Notes: generated by a model not told the origin, from the letters alone. A stretch of DNA of 64,000 bases from Leptolyngbya sp. PCC 6406 (GCF_000332095.2 NZ_KI913949.1:2729602-2793601), one strand, 5' to 3'. Shown: positions 33,575 to 42,555, counted from the first letter of the stretch. Numbers and translations: made by a program.

Positions 33575-34414
33575 ATGACTCAGTCCCCTTTCTTCCCCCC
33601 GGTTCTGCAACTGGTGTCCTCTGGTCGTGATGGTCAGGAACCGGCCCAAAGGGTTCATGGTCAGGGACTGGCCCCTTTGGGCCACGGCATTTTCTCCGTC
33701 CAGATTCAGGGGCTAGAGGTGCAGTATCGAGGTATGCAGGCACTAGAGGGAATAACTCTGACCCTCCAACCTGGTCGCCTCACGGGGTTAATTGGTCCCA
33801 ATGGCGCGGGGAAAAGTACCCTGATCAAGGCCCTGCTAGGGCTGGTGCCCCCCACGGCGGGGACGGCTCGGTGGGGGGATAGGTCCGTGCTGGACCAGCG
33901 CGATCGCATCGCCTACGTCCCGCAACGCAACCAAATTGACTGGCGCTACCCTGCCACCGTCTGGGATGTCGTGATGATGGGACGAGTGAGTAAAACCGGG
34001 TGGCTGCGGCGATTTTCCAGCGTCAGCCGTCGCGTCGCCTTGGCAGCTCTAGAGCGGGTGGCCATTGCCGACCTGCGCGATCGTCCCCTAGGCGACCTTT
34101 CCGGGGGGCAACAGCAGCGGGTGTTTCTGGCCCGTTCCCTAGCCCAGGAGGCGGATTTTTTCTGCTTCGACGAGCCCTTCACCGGAGTCGATCAGAAAAC
34201 AGAGTCGATTCTGTTCCAAGTCTTTCAAGATCTAGCCGCAGCAGGCAAGCTGGTGCTGGTGGTCAACCACGATCTGGGGGAAGCCATCACCCACTTTGAT
34301 GACTTGATCCTGCTGAACCGCTCCCTAGTCGCCGCTGGTTCCCGTCAGCAAGTCCTCACCCCCACCCACCTCCACCACGCCTACGGTGGCCAGGTCAATT
34401 TCCACGCCGCTTAG
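33575..34414 (+). CDS. Mn/Zn ABC transporter ATPase (MntA/ZnuC-like)
   Basis: 280 residues from the ATG at 33575, preferred because GGGA lies just upstream and the earlier ATG at 33548 falls inside the TTTCAT boxes. Walker A GPNGAGKST, Q-loop YVPQRNQIDW, signature LSGGQQQRVFLARSLA, Walker B FFCFDEPF and switch His in VVNHDLGEA. The YVPQRxxIDW motif is typical of manganese/zinc ATPases. Residues about 18-40 (SGRDGQEPAQRVHGQGLAPL) derive from a dispersed palindromic element and are foreign to the family. Confidence 0.87.
   Translation: MTQSPFFPPVLQLVSSGRDGQEPAQRVHGQGLAPLGHGIFSVQIQGLEVQYRGMQALEGITLTLQPGRLTGLIGPNGAGKSTLIKALLGLVPPTAGTARWGDRSVLDQRDRIAYVPQRNQIDWRYPATVWDVVMMGRVSKTGWLRRFSSVSRRVALAALERVAIADLRDRPLGDLSGGQQQRVFLARSLAQEADFFCFDEPFTGVDQKTESILFQVFQDLAAAGKLVLVVNHDLGEAITHFDDLILLNRSLVAAGSRQQVLTPTHLHHAYGGQVNFHAA
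33627..33685. repeat. Gene-embedded palindromic element, tandem copy in ATPase gene
   Basis: GATGGTCAGGAACCGGCCCAAAGGG followed by ATGGTCAGGGACTGGCCCCTTTGGGCC. Both match the core GATGGTCAGGGACCAGCCCAAAG seen at 37821-37861, 38088-38125 and 62699-62737. It is in frame and codes near the N-terminus of the ATPase. Confidence 0.65.
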
Positions 34415-34482
34415 GGATCTGAAAATTAGAACCATTACGGGATCTATCCACCCAAGCCCTCCGGGCAGGCTCCGCCTTTCTT

Positions 34483-34690
34483 GAATGTCGTTAGGCTATA
34501 CACACCCATTCACCCCGACACGGGTCACCCGGCAACAAGGGCAACCACAAGGGATTGCCCCTACGGAATTAACCTCAATCTTGGATTTCCCGGCACTGGG
34601 CAGGGCGGGTTTTGAGCCTCCCATTTGGGATTTCCCAGTCAATACGAGCCAAACCCGCCCCTACGGGATTTACCCCAATACCCCAATACC
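34483..34690. repeat. Dispersed GC-rich repeat R1 (plus orientation)
   Basis: About 208 bp including CACCCGGCAACAAGGGCAA, GGGATTGCCCCTACGG, GATTTCCCGGCACTGGGCAG and CAATACGAGCCAAACCCG, ending in CCCCAATACC steps. Two inverted copies lie at 38888-39110 and 39172-39364. It is open in frame with the Uma2-type gene and makes that gene look 100 codons too long. Sits between the metal-transport ATPase and permease genes. Confidence 0.8.
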
Positions 34691-34787
34691 CCATCACCCC
34701 CCACCCCCACCCCAAGGGCTACAGTGGACTCATCTGGCTCATCAAAGACTGCCTCAGGATCAAAAACACTGCTGCTCTATCTTGACC

Positions 34788-35498
34788 ATGGTTGATACTG
34801 CTAGTGCTCGGTCCCGGATTAACCCTCACCAGATTCCACCCTTGGAAAATGGCGATTGTCTCACGCGCCCTGAATTTGAGCGCCGCTACCGGGCCATGCC
34901 CCAGGTGAAGAAAGCAGAGCTGATCGAAGGTACCGTCTACATGGCTTCCCCCCTCCGGTTTGAACCCCATGCTGAGCCCCATGGTGATCTGATGGGCTGG
35001 CTCTGGACCTATAAGGTTGCCACTCCTGGGATTCGTTTGGGGGACAATCCCACCGTGCGTCTGGATCTGGATAATGAACCCCAACCCGATGCAGTGCTAC
35101 TCATCGACCCGGCCTATGGTGGCGGGGCTAGCCTTAGCCCCGATGGCTATTTGGAGGGGGCACCGGAACTCGCCGCTGAAATCGCCGCCAGTAGTGCCAC
35201 TGTTGATCTGGGGGACAAAAAGCGGGCCTATCGTCGTAATGGCATTCGGGAGTATCTGGTGTGGCAGGTCTTTGATCAAAAGATTGACTGGCTGAATTTG
35301 GAAGCAGAGGACTATGTGCCTTTGCAGGCCGATGATGACGGCATCCTCCGTAGCAGGGTATTTCCGGGATTATGGCTGGATCGGGCGGCGATGCTGGCGG
35401 GGGATATGCCCCAGGTGCTCGCGGTGCTGCAACAGGGGCTGAATTCCCCAGGGCATCGAGACTTTGTCGAAACTTTGTCCCAGTCTTCTCGCAAATAG
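34788..35498 (+). CDS. Uma2-family (DUF820) restriction-like nuclease
   Basis: 236 residues from the ATG at 34788; upstream in-frame codons belong to repeat R1. The Uma2 fold is evident: ENGDCLTRPEFERRYRAM, KAELIEGTVYMAS, EPQPDAVLLIDP, LAAEIAASSAT and DKKRAYRRNGIREYLVW. Glu and Lys of the PD-(D/E)xK-like site are present. These genes are very abundant in cyanobacteria, with roles mostly unknown; mobile behaviour is suspected. It is inserted, with R1, between the ATPase and the permease of the metal transporter and ends 17 nt before the permease. Confidence 0.85.
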   Translation: MVDTASARSRINPHQIPPLENGDCLTRPEFERRYRAMPQVKKAELIEGTVYMASPLRFEPHAEPHGDLMGWLWTYKVATPGIRLGDNPTVRLDLDNEPQPDAVLLIDPAYGGGASLSPDGYLEGAPELAAEIAASSATVDLGDKKRAYRRNGIREYLVWQVFDQKIDWLNLEAEDYVPLQADDDGILRSRVFPGLWLDRAAMLAGDMPQVLAVLQQGLNSPGHRDFVETLSQSSRK

Positions 35499-35515
35499 CG
35501 GCCTGAGGCATTGCC

Positions 35516-36418
35516 ATGGACTTCCTGGATATTTTTATCGAACCGTTGCAGTACGGCTTTATGCAGCGATCGCTGGTGGTGGCGGTCCTGGTCGGTATCA
35601 TCTGTGCCGTGGTGGGCAGCTATCTCCTCGTGCAGCGCCTCGCTCTGATGGGAGACGCCATCAGCCATTCGGTGTTGCCGGGACTTGCGATCGCATTTTG
35701 GCTCGGGATGAATATCTTCGTCGGAGCCTTCATCGCCGGGGTGCTGAGCACCCTGGTGATTGGCTGGATTCGGACACGATCACCGATTAAAGAAGACGCC
35801 GCCATGGGCATTGTCTTCTCCGCCTTCTTTGCTCTAGGCATCACCCTGATCACCCTGATTCAGAAACAGAACAAGATCGACCTCAACCACTTCCTCTTCG
35901 GCAATATTTTGGGCGTCACCCCCAGCGACGTGCGCGACACCTTGATCATGGCCATACTGGTTTTATGGGTCGTCGCCCTGCTGTATAAGGAACTCCTCTT
36001 TTACACCTTTGATCCCCAAGGAGCCCAGGCGGCGGGCCTGCCCGTCAACCTTCTGAACTTTGGTCTCATGGCCCTGATTGCCCTGACGGTGGTGGCCAGC
36101 CTCAAGGCGGTGGGGGTAGTCCTGGTATTGGCGCTGCTGATCACGCCGGGAGCCACTGCCTACCTGTTGGTCCCTCGCCTGCATCAAGTCATGGCCGTGG
36201 GAGCCGCCGTCGGTGTCCTGTCCAGCCTCAGCGGGCTGTACCTGAGCTACTGGTTCAATCTGCCCTCAGGCCCCGCGATTGTACTGGTAGTGTCGGGTCT
36301 GTTTCTCATGGCGCTGCTATTTAGCCCCCGCCACGGCATCCTCACCCAGCCCGCTGCCCCCTCGACCCCCTCCCCCCTCTGGCAAGAACTGCGGAGCCTC
36401 TGGCAACAACGCTCCTGA
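35516..36418 (+). CDS. Mn/Zn ABC transporter permease (MntB/ZnuB-like)
   Basis: 300 residues, about eight or nine spans, ABC-3 family. PLQYGFMQRSLVVAVLVGI at the start, then LVQRLALMGDAISHSVLPGLA, LFGNILGV, LKAVGVVLVLALLITPGATAYLL. It partners the ATPase at 33575-34414 and the binding protein at 32414-33508, but is separated from the ATPase by about 1.1 kb of repeat and Uma2 gene. It may still be read through from the same promoter. Fifteen nt separate it from the GH104-like gene. Confidence 0.9.
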   Translation: MDFLDIFIEPLQYGFMQRSLVVAVLVGIICAVVGSYLLVQRLALMGDAISHSVLPGLAIAFWLGMNIFVGAFIAGVLSTLVIGWIRTRSPIKEDAAMGIVFSAFFALGITLITLIQKQNKIDLNHFLFGNILGVTPSDVRDTLIMAILVLWVVALLYKELLFYTFDPQGAQAAGLPVNLLNFGLMALIALTVVASLKAVGVVLVLALLITPGATAYLLVPRLHQVMAVGAAVGVLSSLSGLYLSYWFNLPSGPAIVLVVSGLFLMALLFSPRHGILTQPAAPSTPSPLWQELRSLWQQRS

Positions 36419-36432
36419 GAGGATGCGCTACC

Positions 36433-37218
36433 ATGGCCCTGTCTAGGTTTTATCCTGCCCCCCTTGGTTCTCTCCGCTTGGCTTCCCTAGAGTCTTCTCC
36501 CCAAGATCCCCAGCCCCCCCAAAAGCCCCCCCAGTCCCAACGGGCAGACCACGGGCCATTATTGCTGACGGCACTCATGATGTTGGGGGTGTCTTGGTTG
36601 ATTTCCAGCAATCACCCCCTGTTGCGGTGGACGCCTGGTCAGCAGCTACCCTGGCAGACCACTGGCCATCGCCAATCTAGCAACTGGGTCGCGGACCCCC
36701 TGCCCCTAGAGATGGAGGGGGGTGATCCCTATCTGCGGGCCTTGATGCGGACCATTTCAGCAGCGGAATCTAATACAGATGCCCCCTACAACGTCCTCTA
36801 CGGTGGCGAAACGGTGGCGGATTTGAGTCAGCATCCCGACCTTTGCATCACGATTGTCACGGGTCCGAATATGGGGGACTGCACCACCGCAGCGGGGCGG
36901 TACCAGTTTCTCACCACGACCTGGGACGCCAAGGCAGCAGAGTACCATCCTCGCCCGCCCCGTTGGTCAGTTTTTCATTCCACTTACAGCTTCGAGCCTG
37001 TCTATCAGGACCAGGTGGTCTATCGCTGGCTCAGCGATCGCACCGCCTGGGGCGTAGATATCCCCGCCATGCTCCGCCAAGACCGTCTCAATGAGGTGCT
37101 GGAAATGCTCTCCGGCACTTGGACCAGTCTGGGCTACGGTATCGAGGACAACTCTACGACTCCCTACCTGGCCCAGATCTATCAGACCCTACTGGAACAG
37201 GAACTCAACGGCGGTTGA
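36433..37218 (+). CDS. GH104-like muramidase (lambda endolysin-type), exported
   Basis: 261 residues. A hydrophobic segment (LLLTALMMLGVSWLI, about 46-60) suggests a membrane anchor. The catalytic part (about 95-255) matches lambda-R-type lytic transglycosylases: LMRTISAAESN with the likely catalytic Glu, YNVLYGGETVADLSQHP, AAGRYQFLTTTWD and YQDQVVYRWLSDR. It cleaves MurNAc-GlcNAc bonds of peptidoglycan. Cellular copies of this phage-type domain occur in cyanobacteria. It overlaps the end of the ChaN gene on the other strand by 14 nt. Confidence 0.83.
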   Translation: MALSRFYPAPLGSLRLASLESSPQDPQPPQKPPQSQRADHGPLLLTALMMLGVSWLISSNHPLLRWTPGQQLPWQTTGHRQSSNWVADPLPLEMEGGDPYLRALMRTISAAESNTDAPYNVLYGGETVADLSQHPDLCITIVTGPNMGDCTTAAGRYQFLTTTWDAKAAEYHPRPPRWSVFHSTYSFEPVYQDQVVYRWLSDRTAWGVDIPAMLRQDRLNEVLEMLSGTWTSLGYGIEDNSTTPYLAQIYQTLLEQELNGG

Positions 37219-38179
37219 TTACCCCCTCCCAATCTGCCCGCACGCCCTCCCCCGCAGGCCAGCCCGTCGCCGGACTCAGCAGTACAGTCGCTTGGGAAAT
37301 ATCGGGGTGTCGTCGCTGAAGACGATCGGGGATGCCGTAGCCGTAAATGATGTGGCCTTGGCCCGCAAGTACGACTACCTGGGTATCGGGATGATCGGTG
37401 TGAAATTGGGCGATGCGGTCGGCCATTGTTTCATCCCACAGCACTTGGGCCTGGAAGAAAAAGTCAAATCCGGCACTGGATCCGTGGCCTTGGTGCATAT
37501 CGTCGTAGAGGCGGCGCAGGAGGTCGCGATAGGACTGATTACTGAGATCGATACTGCTCAGGGGGGGCAGAGTGGGGAAATCCTGGGAATTCAGTGCCTG
37601 CAATCCCTGACGGGCCACTAGGCGCACAGCTTCGGAGGGGGCGTTGAGGGCAATCAGGGGCACCCCTTCCTGGCGGGCAAATTCCAAAATGGGGGCGTAG
37701 TCGTCCCAAGCGTAGCCCCAGCGCTGGTCATAGTCACTCTGCTGACGCAGTTCCGCTAAGGTGATCTCCCCGGCAAGATAGGCATCCAAGACGGGCTGGT
37801 AGGGCTGCTGAAACATTTCCATCGCGATAGCCACTTTGGGCTGGTCCCCGACCATCGCGATTTTCGGATTCTGCCCATGGAGTGCCTGGAGGATAGCCAG
37901 TTGGGCTTGGTGATCGCCAGGGTTATCGTGAATTTCTCCGAGGTAGACAATATCTGCCGCTGTCAGGGCCGTAATTAAGGCTGGGAAATCCACCTGGCTC
38001 CCTGTGGCGGTCTGGAATAGTTCAGCAGTGGGGGACAGGAGGGGCGGCGTCTCCGCTAGGGCTGGGAAGGGTAGCAGGGTGAAAGTTGCGATGGTCAGGG
38101 ACCAGCCCAAAGGGACTATCGCGATCCCGAGGCTACAGGAGCAACAGCGTGAAAGGACTATGGTCAAGCGATCGGGCAT
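37205..38179 (-). CDS. ChaN-family (DUF399) exported haem-binding-like protein
   Basis: 324 residues from the ATG at 38179 (MPDRLTIVLSRCC...), giving a signal peptide that ends near PALAETPP; an ATG at 38296 would add 39 residues and overlap the divergent gene. DUF399 signatures: ADIVYLGEIHDNPGDHQ, AMEMFQQPYQ, GHGSSAGFDFFFQAQ and VVVLAGQGHIIYG. Relatives such as Campylobacter ChaN bind haem. Two in-frame copies of a palindromic element occur in the gene: one in the signal region (AIVPLGWSLTIATF) and one inserting about nine residues (IAMVGDQPK) before AMEMF. Confidence 0.83.
   Translation of the reverse strand: MPDRLTIVLSRCCSCSLGIAIVPLGWSLTIATFTLLPFPALAETPPLLSPTAELFQTATGSQVDFPALITALTAADIVYLGEIHDNPGDHQAQLAILQALHGQNPKIAMVGDQPKVAIAMEMFQQPYQPVLDAYLAGEITLAELRQQSDYDQRWGYAWDDYAPILEFARQEGVPLIALNAPSEAVRLVARQGLQALNSQDFPTLPPLSSIDLSNQSYRDLLRRLYDDMHQGHGSSAGFDFFFQAQVLWDETMADRIAQFHTDHPDTQVVVLAGQGHIIYGYGIPDRLQRRHPDISQATVLLSPATGWPAGEGVRADWEGVINRR
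37821..37861. repeat. Gene-embedded palindromic element inside ChaN, copy 1
   Basis: Begins and ends with ATCGCGAT; the interior has CCACTTTGGGC and GGTCCCCGACC, that is two small hairpins within a longer dyad. It adds codons to the ChaN frame just before the conserved AMEMF. Confidence 0.75.
38088..38125. repeat. Gene-embedded palindromic element inside ChaN, copy 2
   Basis: GCGATGGTCAGGGACCAG followed by CCCAAAGGGACTATCGCGAT, the reverse-complement orientation of copy 1. It is read in a different frame and encodes part of the hydrophobic signal segment. Confidence 0.75.
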
Positions 38180-38240
38180 AGGTCTTTCTCCGCGTAATGA
38201 ATAGCGTGATGGATACAAATGAATAGCGTGATGGGTATAG

Positions 38241-38831
38241 ATGCAGATGAATAGGAAAGCAGTGAATACCAGGATACAGCCCCTGATTTTGCTCACCTCC
38301 TTCGCCCCATGGCGAGCACATCAGAAATCGAATGCCTCCGATGATCTCCTGGAGGTGGTGGCCAACCATCCTCGACGGCCTCAAAATATGGCTTTTTTGC
38401 GCAAGCTACCCGTGCATTTTGACCTAGCACCGATGTGGGTCATGGCGGAGATCTTTGCCCTGCGCCCGGATGTCGTGGTGTGCTGCGGCATGGCAGAAGC
38501 ACGGGCCTTGCTCACCCTAGAGCAGTTCGGACGGCAGCGTGAGGGGGAAAAGTCCTCGCTCCGAGGCCATCGCCGTCTCCAGACCGGGCTGAATCTCCCG
38601 GTCCTAGCGCACAATCTAGCTCTGACCGCCATCAGCCGTGATGCAGGGAACTATGTCTGTAATCATCTTTACTATCGTTTGCTAGAATCCCTGCCCACCG
38701 CCTTGCCCCATTGTCAGGGACTCTTTGTCCATGTACCCCGACTCCATTATCGAGTGCGACCTTGGCTCTTGATGGATTTTTTGACAGTGCTAGAGCGGCT
38801 GGAAGTCTTGGTGGGTGAGGGTGGGGGGTGA
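38241..38831 (+). CDS. Pyroglutamyl-peptidase-like protein (C15 family)
   Basis: 196 residues. PLILLTSFAPWRAHQKSNAS at the start, then VVVCCGMAEARALLTLEQFG with the likely Glu, DAGNYVCNHLYYRLL with the catalytic Cys (normally AGTYVCN), and GLFVHVPRLH with the His. This is the Glu-Cys-His triad order of pyrrolidone-carboxylate peptidases, which remove N-terminal pyroglutamate. Overall similarity is low and the protein lacks some usual loops, so another substrate is possible. It is divergent from ChaN, 61 nt apart. Confidence 0.72.
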   Translation: MQMNRKAVNTRIQPLILLTSFAPWRAHQKSNASDDLLEVVANHPRRPQNMAFLRKLPVHFDLAPMWVMAEIFALRPDVVVCCGMAEARALLTLEQFGRQREGEKSSLRGHRRLQTGLNLPVLAHNLALTAISRDAGNYVCNHLYYRLLESLPTALPHCQGLFVHVPRLHYRVRPWLLMDFLTVLERLEVLVGEGGG

Positions 38832-38852
38832 TGGGGTGATGGGGTGGGGGTG

Positions 38853-38900
38853 TTGGGGTATTGGGGTATTGGGGTATTGGGGTATTGGGGTATTGGGGTA
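38853..38900. repeat. 8-bp tandem repeat (GGGGTATT)
   Basis: GGGGTATT repeated five times or more after a GGGGGTGTT start. Short tandem repeats of this kind are common in cyanobacteria. It directly abuts repeat R2. Confidence 0.85.
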
Positions 38901-39110
38901 AATCCCGTAGGGGCGGGTTTGGCTCGTATTGACTGGGAAATCCAGGATGGGAACCTCAAAACCCGCCCTGCCCAGTGCCGGGAAATCCAAAATTGAGGTT
39001 AATACCGTAGGGGCAATCCCTTGTGGTTGCCCTTGTTGCCGGGTGACCCGTGTCGGGGTGTATAGCCTAACGGCATTCAAGAAAGGCGTTGGCGAAGCCA
39101 CTCCCAGGGA
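38888..39110. repeat. Dispersed GC-rich repeat R2 (minus orientation)
   Basis: Inverted copy of R1 (34483-34690): GTAGGGGCGGGTTTGGC, TGACTGGGAAATCC, TGCCCAGTGCCGGGAAATCC, GTAGGGGCAATCCC and GTCGGGGTGTATAGCC in reverse order. Non-coding, though open in one frame. Part of the 750-bp gene-free region 38832-39587, which otherwise holds the tandem repeat and R3. Confidence 0.85.
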
Positions 39111-39171
39111 GTTAGCCTGCCCGGAGGGCTTTGCGGTAGGGGCGCGGTTTCCGCGCCCAATGTAGGATGTC

Positions 39172-39364
39172 GCCGTAGGGGCGGGTTTGGCTCGTATTGA
39201 CTGGGAAATCCCAAATGGGAGGCTCAAAACCCGCCCTCCCAGTGCCGGGAAATCCAGGATTGAAGTTAATTCCGTAGGGGCAATCCCTTGCTTGCCCTGT
39301 TCGCGTAGCGGCTCAGGAGGAGCAACATAGCCGTAGGGTGGTTGCCCTTGTGGCGGGTGACCCG
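39172..39364. repeat. Dispersed GC-rich repeat R3 (minus orientation)
   Basis: Second inverted copy of R1, more diverged, with an extra stretch (GTTCGCGTAGCGGCTC) before the GGCGGGTGACCCGTG end. R2 and R3 lie in direct tandem, about 60 bp apart. Confidence 0.8.
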
Positions 39365-39587
39365 TGATGGGGGGTGGGGCAAAAAAAATTCCCCGGCCCG
39401 GAGGCTGGGGAATTGCTATCAGGGTGCATCTACCACCCCACTTTTCCCAGGGCATATACCCCATCCGGACAATTCGCAAAAATTCTCTCTCCAGTTTCCT
39501 CGGAGCATTTCATGGCCGATCTGACGGATCACGAACTCAGGTTTGCCCCGCTAGGATAGGGATTGCGCAAACGCCGAGGGTAAGAGC

Positions 39588-41381
39588 ATGGTGGGGAGGA
39601 AAAAAGGACAGCGGGTTGCCATGGCCATGGCGATCGGGGGGCTGCTGCTGGGGGGGCTGGGAGCCTGTAGTCAGATCGACTTGACGGCTTCGACTCCTTC
39701 TACTCCGACGGTGGTGGATCCCTTAACCCAACGCGATCGCACCGTGTTGAGAATGCTCTATAGTCGCGCCCCGATTACCCTCAACCCCCACCTAGCGACT
39801 GGAACTCAGGATTTTGAAGCGGGGCGGATTATCTTTGAGCCCCTAGCCAGTGCCAATGGCGATGGGGAACTAGTGCCGATTTTGGCGGAAATGATTCCCA
39901 CCGTAGAGAATGGCGGTGTAGCTGTCGATGGCCGCTCTGTCACTTGGACGCTGCAACCGGATTTGCAATGGGCCGATGGCACCCCCCTCACCGCCGATGA
40001 TGTGGTCTTTACCTACGAGTTCGTCAGCAATCCCCAAGTGGCGGCGGCGACGGCCCAGTACTACGAGGTGGTGGAAACAGTGGAAGCGGTGGATGATCGC
40101 ACCGTTAGAGTCACCTTCAAGACGGTCAATTCTGCTTGGCAAATTCCCTTCACCGGTCAGACAGGGGTAATTTTACCCCGGCACATTTTTACGGAGTCCA
40201 ACGGGGCCAATGCTCGGGATGCAGATGCTAACCTGCGTCCGGTGGGGACTGGCCCCTACCAAGTTATGGCGTTTCAGCCCGGACTGGTGACCTTTGACCC
40301 CAACCCGAACTATCGGGGAGCATCCCCGGCCTTTGAGCGGGTGGATCTGGTGGGGGGCATTGCCCCCTATGCGGCGGCGCGGGAGGTGCTGAATCAAGGA
40401 TCTGCTGACTTTGCCCATAGCCTCCAGGTGGAGGTGGATGCTCTGAAGGAACTGCAACAGGAGGGACTGGGGGTTGTCGTGCCCGTATTCGGCGGCTTGG
40501 TGGAGCGCTTGATGTTGAACCCCACGGATCCGCTGATGGAAACGGAGAGTGGGGAGCGATCGAGTCAGGCGGCAGCCCATCCCTTTCTGAGTGATGTGCA
40601 GGTGCGGCGGGCGATCGCATTGGCCATTGATCGCGATGCGATCGCGACAGATCTCTATGGGTTCACAGGCCGACCCACTGCCCAATTACTGGTGGCCCCA
40701 GGGTCCAAGGTGACTCCCCAACCCATTCCCTATGAATACAATCTGGAGCAGGCCAATGCCCTCCTTGATGAGGCTGGCTGGGTAGATACCGATGGCAATG
40801 GCATCCGCGATCGCGACGGCATTGAGATGCGAGTCACCTTCCAAACCGCCGTCAACCCCGTGCGCCAGAAAACCCAGGCCATGGTGCAAGAAAGCCTGAG
40901 GCAAATCGGCATTGCCGTGGATATCAAGCGGGTGCGGGTGGATGACTTTTTCTCCGCTAATCCCAGCGAAACCAATAGCATCAACCTGTTCTACGCCGAT
41001 ATGCAAGCTTACACCACGGGTAATGATCACCCAGACCCGACCATTTATCTAAGCTGGTGGACCTGCGAGCAAATTGCCACCCAGGCCAACAATTGGCAAA
41101 GCCCTAACAATGCCCGTTACTGCAACCCCGACTACGATGCCCTGTGGCAAGCCGCTCAACAGGAGCTGGATCCAGCCCGACGGATCGCCCTGTTTCAACA
41201 AATGGATGCCCTACTGGCCCAGGATGTAGCGGTAGTACCCCTCGTGCATCGGGCCATTGCCAATGGCGTCAGCAAAACCTTGACCGGACTGGAGCCCACT
41301 CCCTGGGATACGAGCACCTGGGATATTGCCCAGTGGCAGCGACGCCCGGAAGACGTAGAAGCACCGGGGCCGAGTCCTTAA
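39588..41381 (+). CDS. Peptide/oligopeptide ABC transporter binding protein (SBP_bac_5), lipoprotein
   Basis: 597 residues. A lipoprotein signal MAMAIGGLLLGGLGAC is followed by a Thr/Ser linker and the family 5 binding fold: TLNPHLATGTQDFEAGRIIFEPL, TADDVVFTYEFV, VGTGPYQVMAF, RRAIALAIDRDAIA. Such proteins deliver peptides, nickel, or other solutes to Dpp/Opp-type permeases. No permease genes are adjacent, so the partners are elsewhere. Upstream is the repeat region R2/R3; a 200-bp gap follows. Confidence 0.9.
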   Translation: MVGRKKGQRVAMAMAIGGLLLGGLGACSQIDLTASTPSTPTVVDPLTQRDRTVLRMLYSRAPITLNPHLATGTQDFEAGRIIFEPLASANGDGELVPILAEMIPTVENGGVAVDGRSVTWTLQPDLQWADGTPLTADDVVFTYEFVSNPQVAAATAQYYEVVETVEAVDDRTVRVTFKTVNSAWQIPFTGQTGVILPRHIFTESNGANARDADANLRPVGTGPYQVMAFQPGLVTFDPNPNYRGASPAFERVDLVGGIAPYAAAREVLNQGSADFAHSLQVEVDALKELQQEGLGVVVPVFGGLVERLMLNPTDPLMETESGERSSQAAAHPFLSDVQVRRAIALAIDRDAIATDLYGFTGRPTAQLLVAPGSKVTPQPIPYEYNLEQANALLDEAGWVDTDGNGIRDRDGIEMRVTFQTAVNPVRQKTQAMVQESLRQIGIAVDIKRVRVDDFFSANPSETNSINLFYADMQAYTTGNDHPDPTIYLSWWTCEQIATQANNWQSPNNARYCNPDYDALWQAAQQELDPARRIALFQQMDALLAQDVAVVPLVHRAIANGVSKTLTGLEPTPWDTSTWDIAQWQRRPEDVEAPGPSP

Positions 41382-41586
41382 AGCTTTGTTATTCTGCCCA
41401 GTACCCTAGCCGCCTAAAATTTATCTAAACCCTATGATTTGCCGCAAAAGTCTCAGGATTTGATGAAGGGAATGGGATAACGCGCCAGTTTAGTCCTCAA
41501 CTGGGGAATTAGTAACAACTGGAGCCACACACGCGAGGTTATCTCCAGGAGTTGATTCACACTGATTTAGGAATCGATTGACATCC

Positions 41587-42555
41587 ATGTTTTCCATTTA
41601 CATCCTCACCTATAACGAAGAACTGGATATTGCCGCCTGCATCGAGTCAGCTTTACTCTCCGATGATGTGATTGTGGTGGATTCGTGCAGCCGCGATCGC
41701 ACCCAAGCCATCGCTGCCCAGTATCCCGTCCGCGTTGTGGAACATGCCTTCGAGAGCCACGGCAAACAGCGCACCTGGATGCTGGAGAACATTCCCGCTA
41801 AGTACGACTGGGCCTACATCCTAGAGGCCGACGAGCGCATGACCCCCGAACTCTTTCAGGAATGCCTGGAGGCCATGCAGCACCCCCAACAGGTGGGCTA
41901 TTACGTGGCGGAGCGGGTGATGTTTATGGATCACTGGATTCGCCACAGCACCCAATACCCCCGCTACCAACTGCGCCTACTGAAACGAGGCCAAGTCTGG
42001 TTTACCGACTATGGCCACACAGAACGAGAGGTGTGTGACGGCCCCACCGGGTTTCTCCGAGAAACCTACCCCCACTACACCTGCGGCAAAGGTCTGGCTC
42101 GCTGGATCGAGAAGCACAATCGCTACTCTACCGATGAGGCTCGGGAAACGCTGCGGCAATTGGATGCGGGGCGTGTGGACTGGAAGCAGTTATTTTGGGG
42201 CAAGTCGGAGGTGGCGCGGCGGCGGGCTTTGAAGGATCTCTCTCTGCGGCTACCCCTACGCCCCATTATTCGCTGGGTGTATATGTACCTGATATTGGGG
42301 GGCTGGCGGGATGGCCATGCCGGATTTGCCTGGTGTACCCTCCAGGCGTTCTATGAGTATTTGATTGTGCTGAAGGTGCGGGAACTGAAGCGGGAGCGGC
42401 AAACCGCGATGGCTAAAGGCCGGTCGGAGACCATGGCATCGCCCCCCTCTGGCGGGATGACGGTAGAAACCGCCGCCTATCCGACCACAATGCCTCCCCT
42501 CAGTGGAAAAGATCGGCCCTTGCAGGCCATCACCACCAAGCCGATTAACGGATAA
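41587..42555 (+). CDS. Glycosyltransferase family 2 (WaaE-like)
   Basis: 322 residues from the ATG at 41587; a TTG at 41578 is less likely. GT2 core: SIYILTYNEELDIAACIES at the start, VIVVDSCSRDRTQAIA, and the DXD-like EADERMTPEL. The C-terminal half has RHSTQYPRYQLRLLKRG and YPHYTCGKGLARWIEKHNRYS, which resembles LPS core glycosyltransferases of the WaaE/KdtX type. It probably transfers a sugar to a lipid or polysaccharide at the cytoplasmic membrane. A Pro/Thr-rich tail ends the protein. Confidence 0.87.
   Translation: MFSIYILTYNEELDIAACIESALLSDDVIVVDSCSRDRTQAIAAQYPVRVVEHAFESHGKQRTWMLENIPAKYDWAYILEADERMTPELFQECLEAMQHPQQVGYYVAERVMFMDHWIRHSTQYPRYQLRLLKRGQVWFTDYGHTEREVCDGPTGFLRETYPHYTCGKGLARWIEKHNRYSTDEARETLRQLDAGRVDWKQLFWGKSEVARRRALKDLSLRLPLRPIIRWVYMYLILGGWRDGHAGFAWCTLQAFYEYLIVLKVRELKRERQTAMAKGRSETMASPPSGGMTVETAAYPTTMPPLSGKDRPLQAITTKPING

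Noticed and set aside
34485-34787. Upstream extension of the Uma2-type protein
   Set aside because: The 101 extra codons come from repeat R1; the Uma2 fold begins after the ATG at 34788.
38790-39479. 229-codon minus-strand frame
   Set aside because: It runs through repeats R2 and R3 and the 8-bp tandem repeat. The same peptide pieces recur at 34485-34700, so it is an open frame in repeated DNA rather than a gene.
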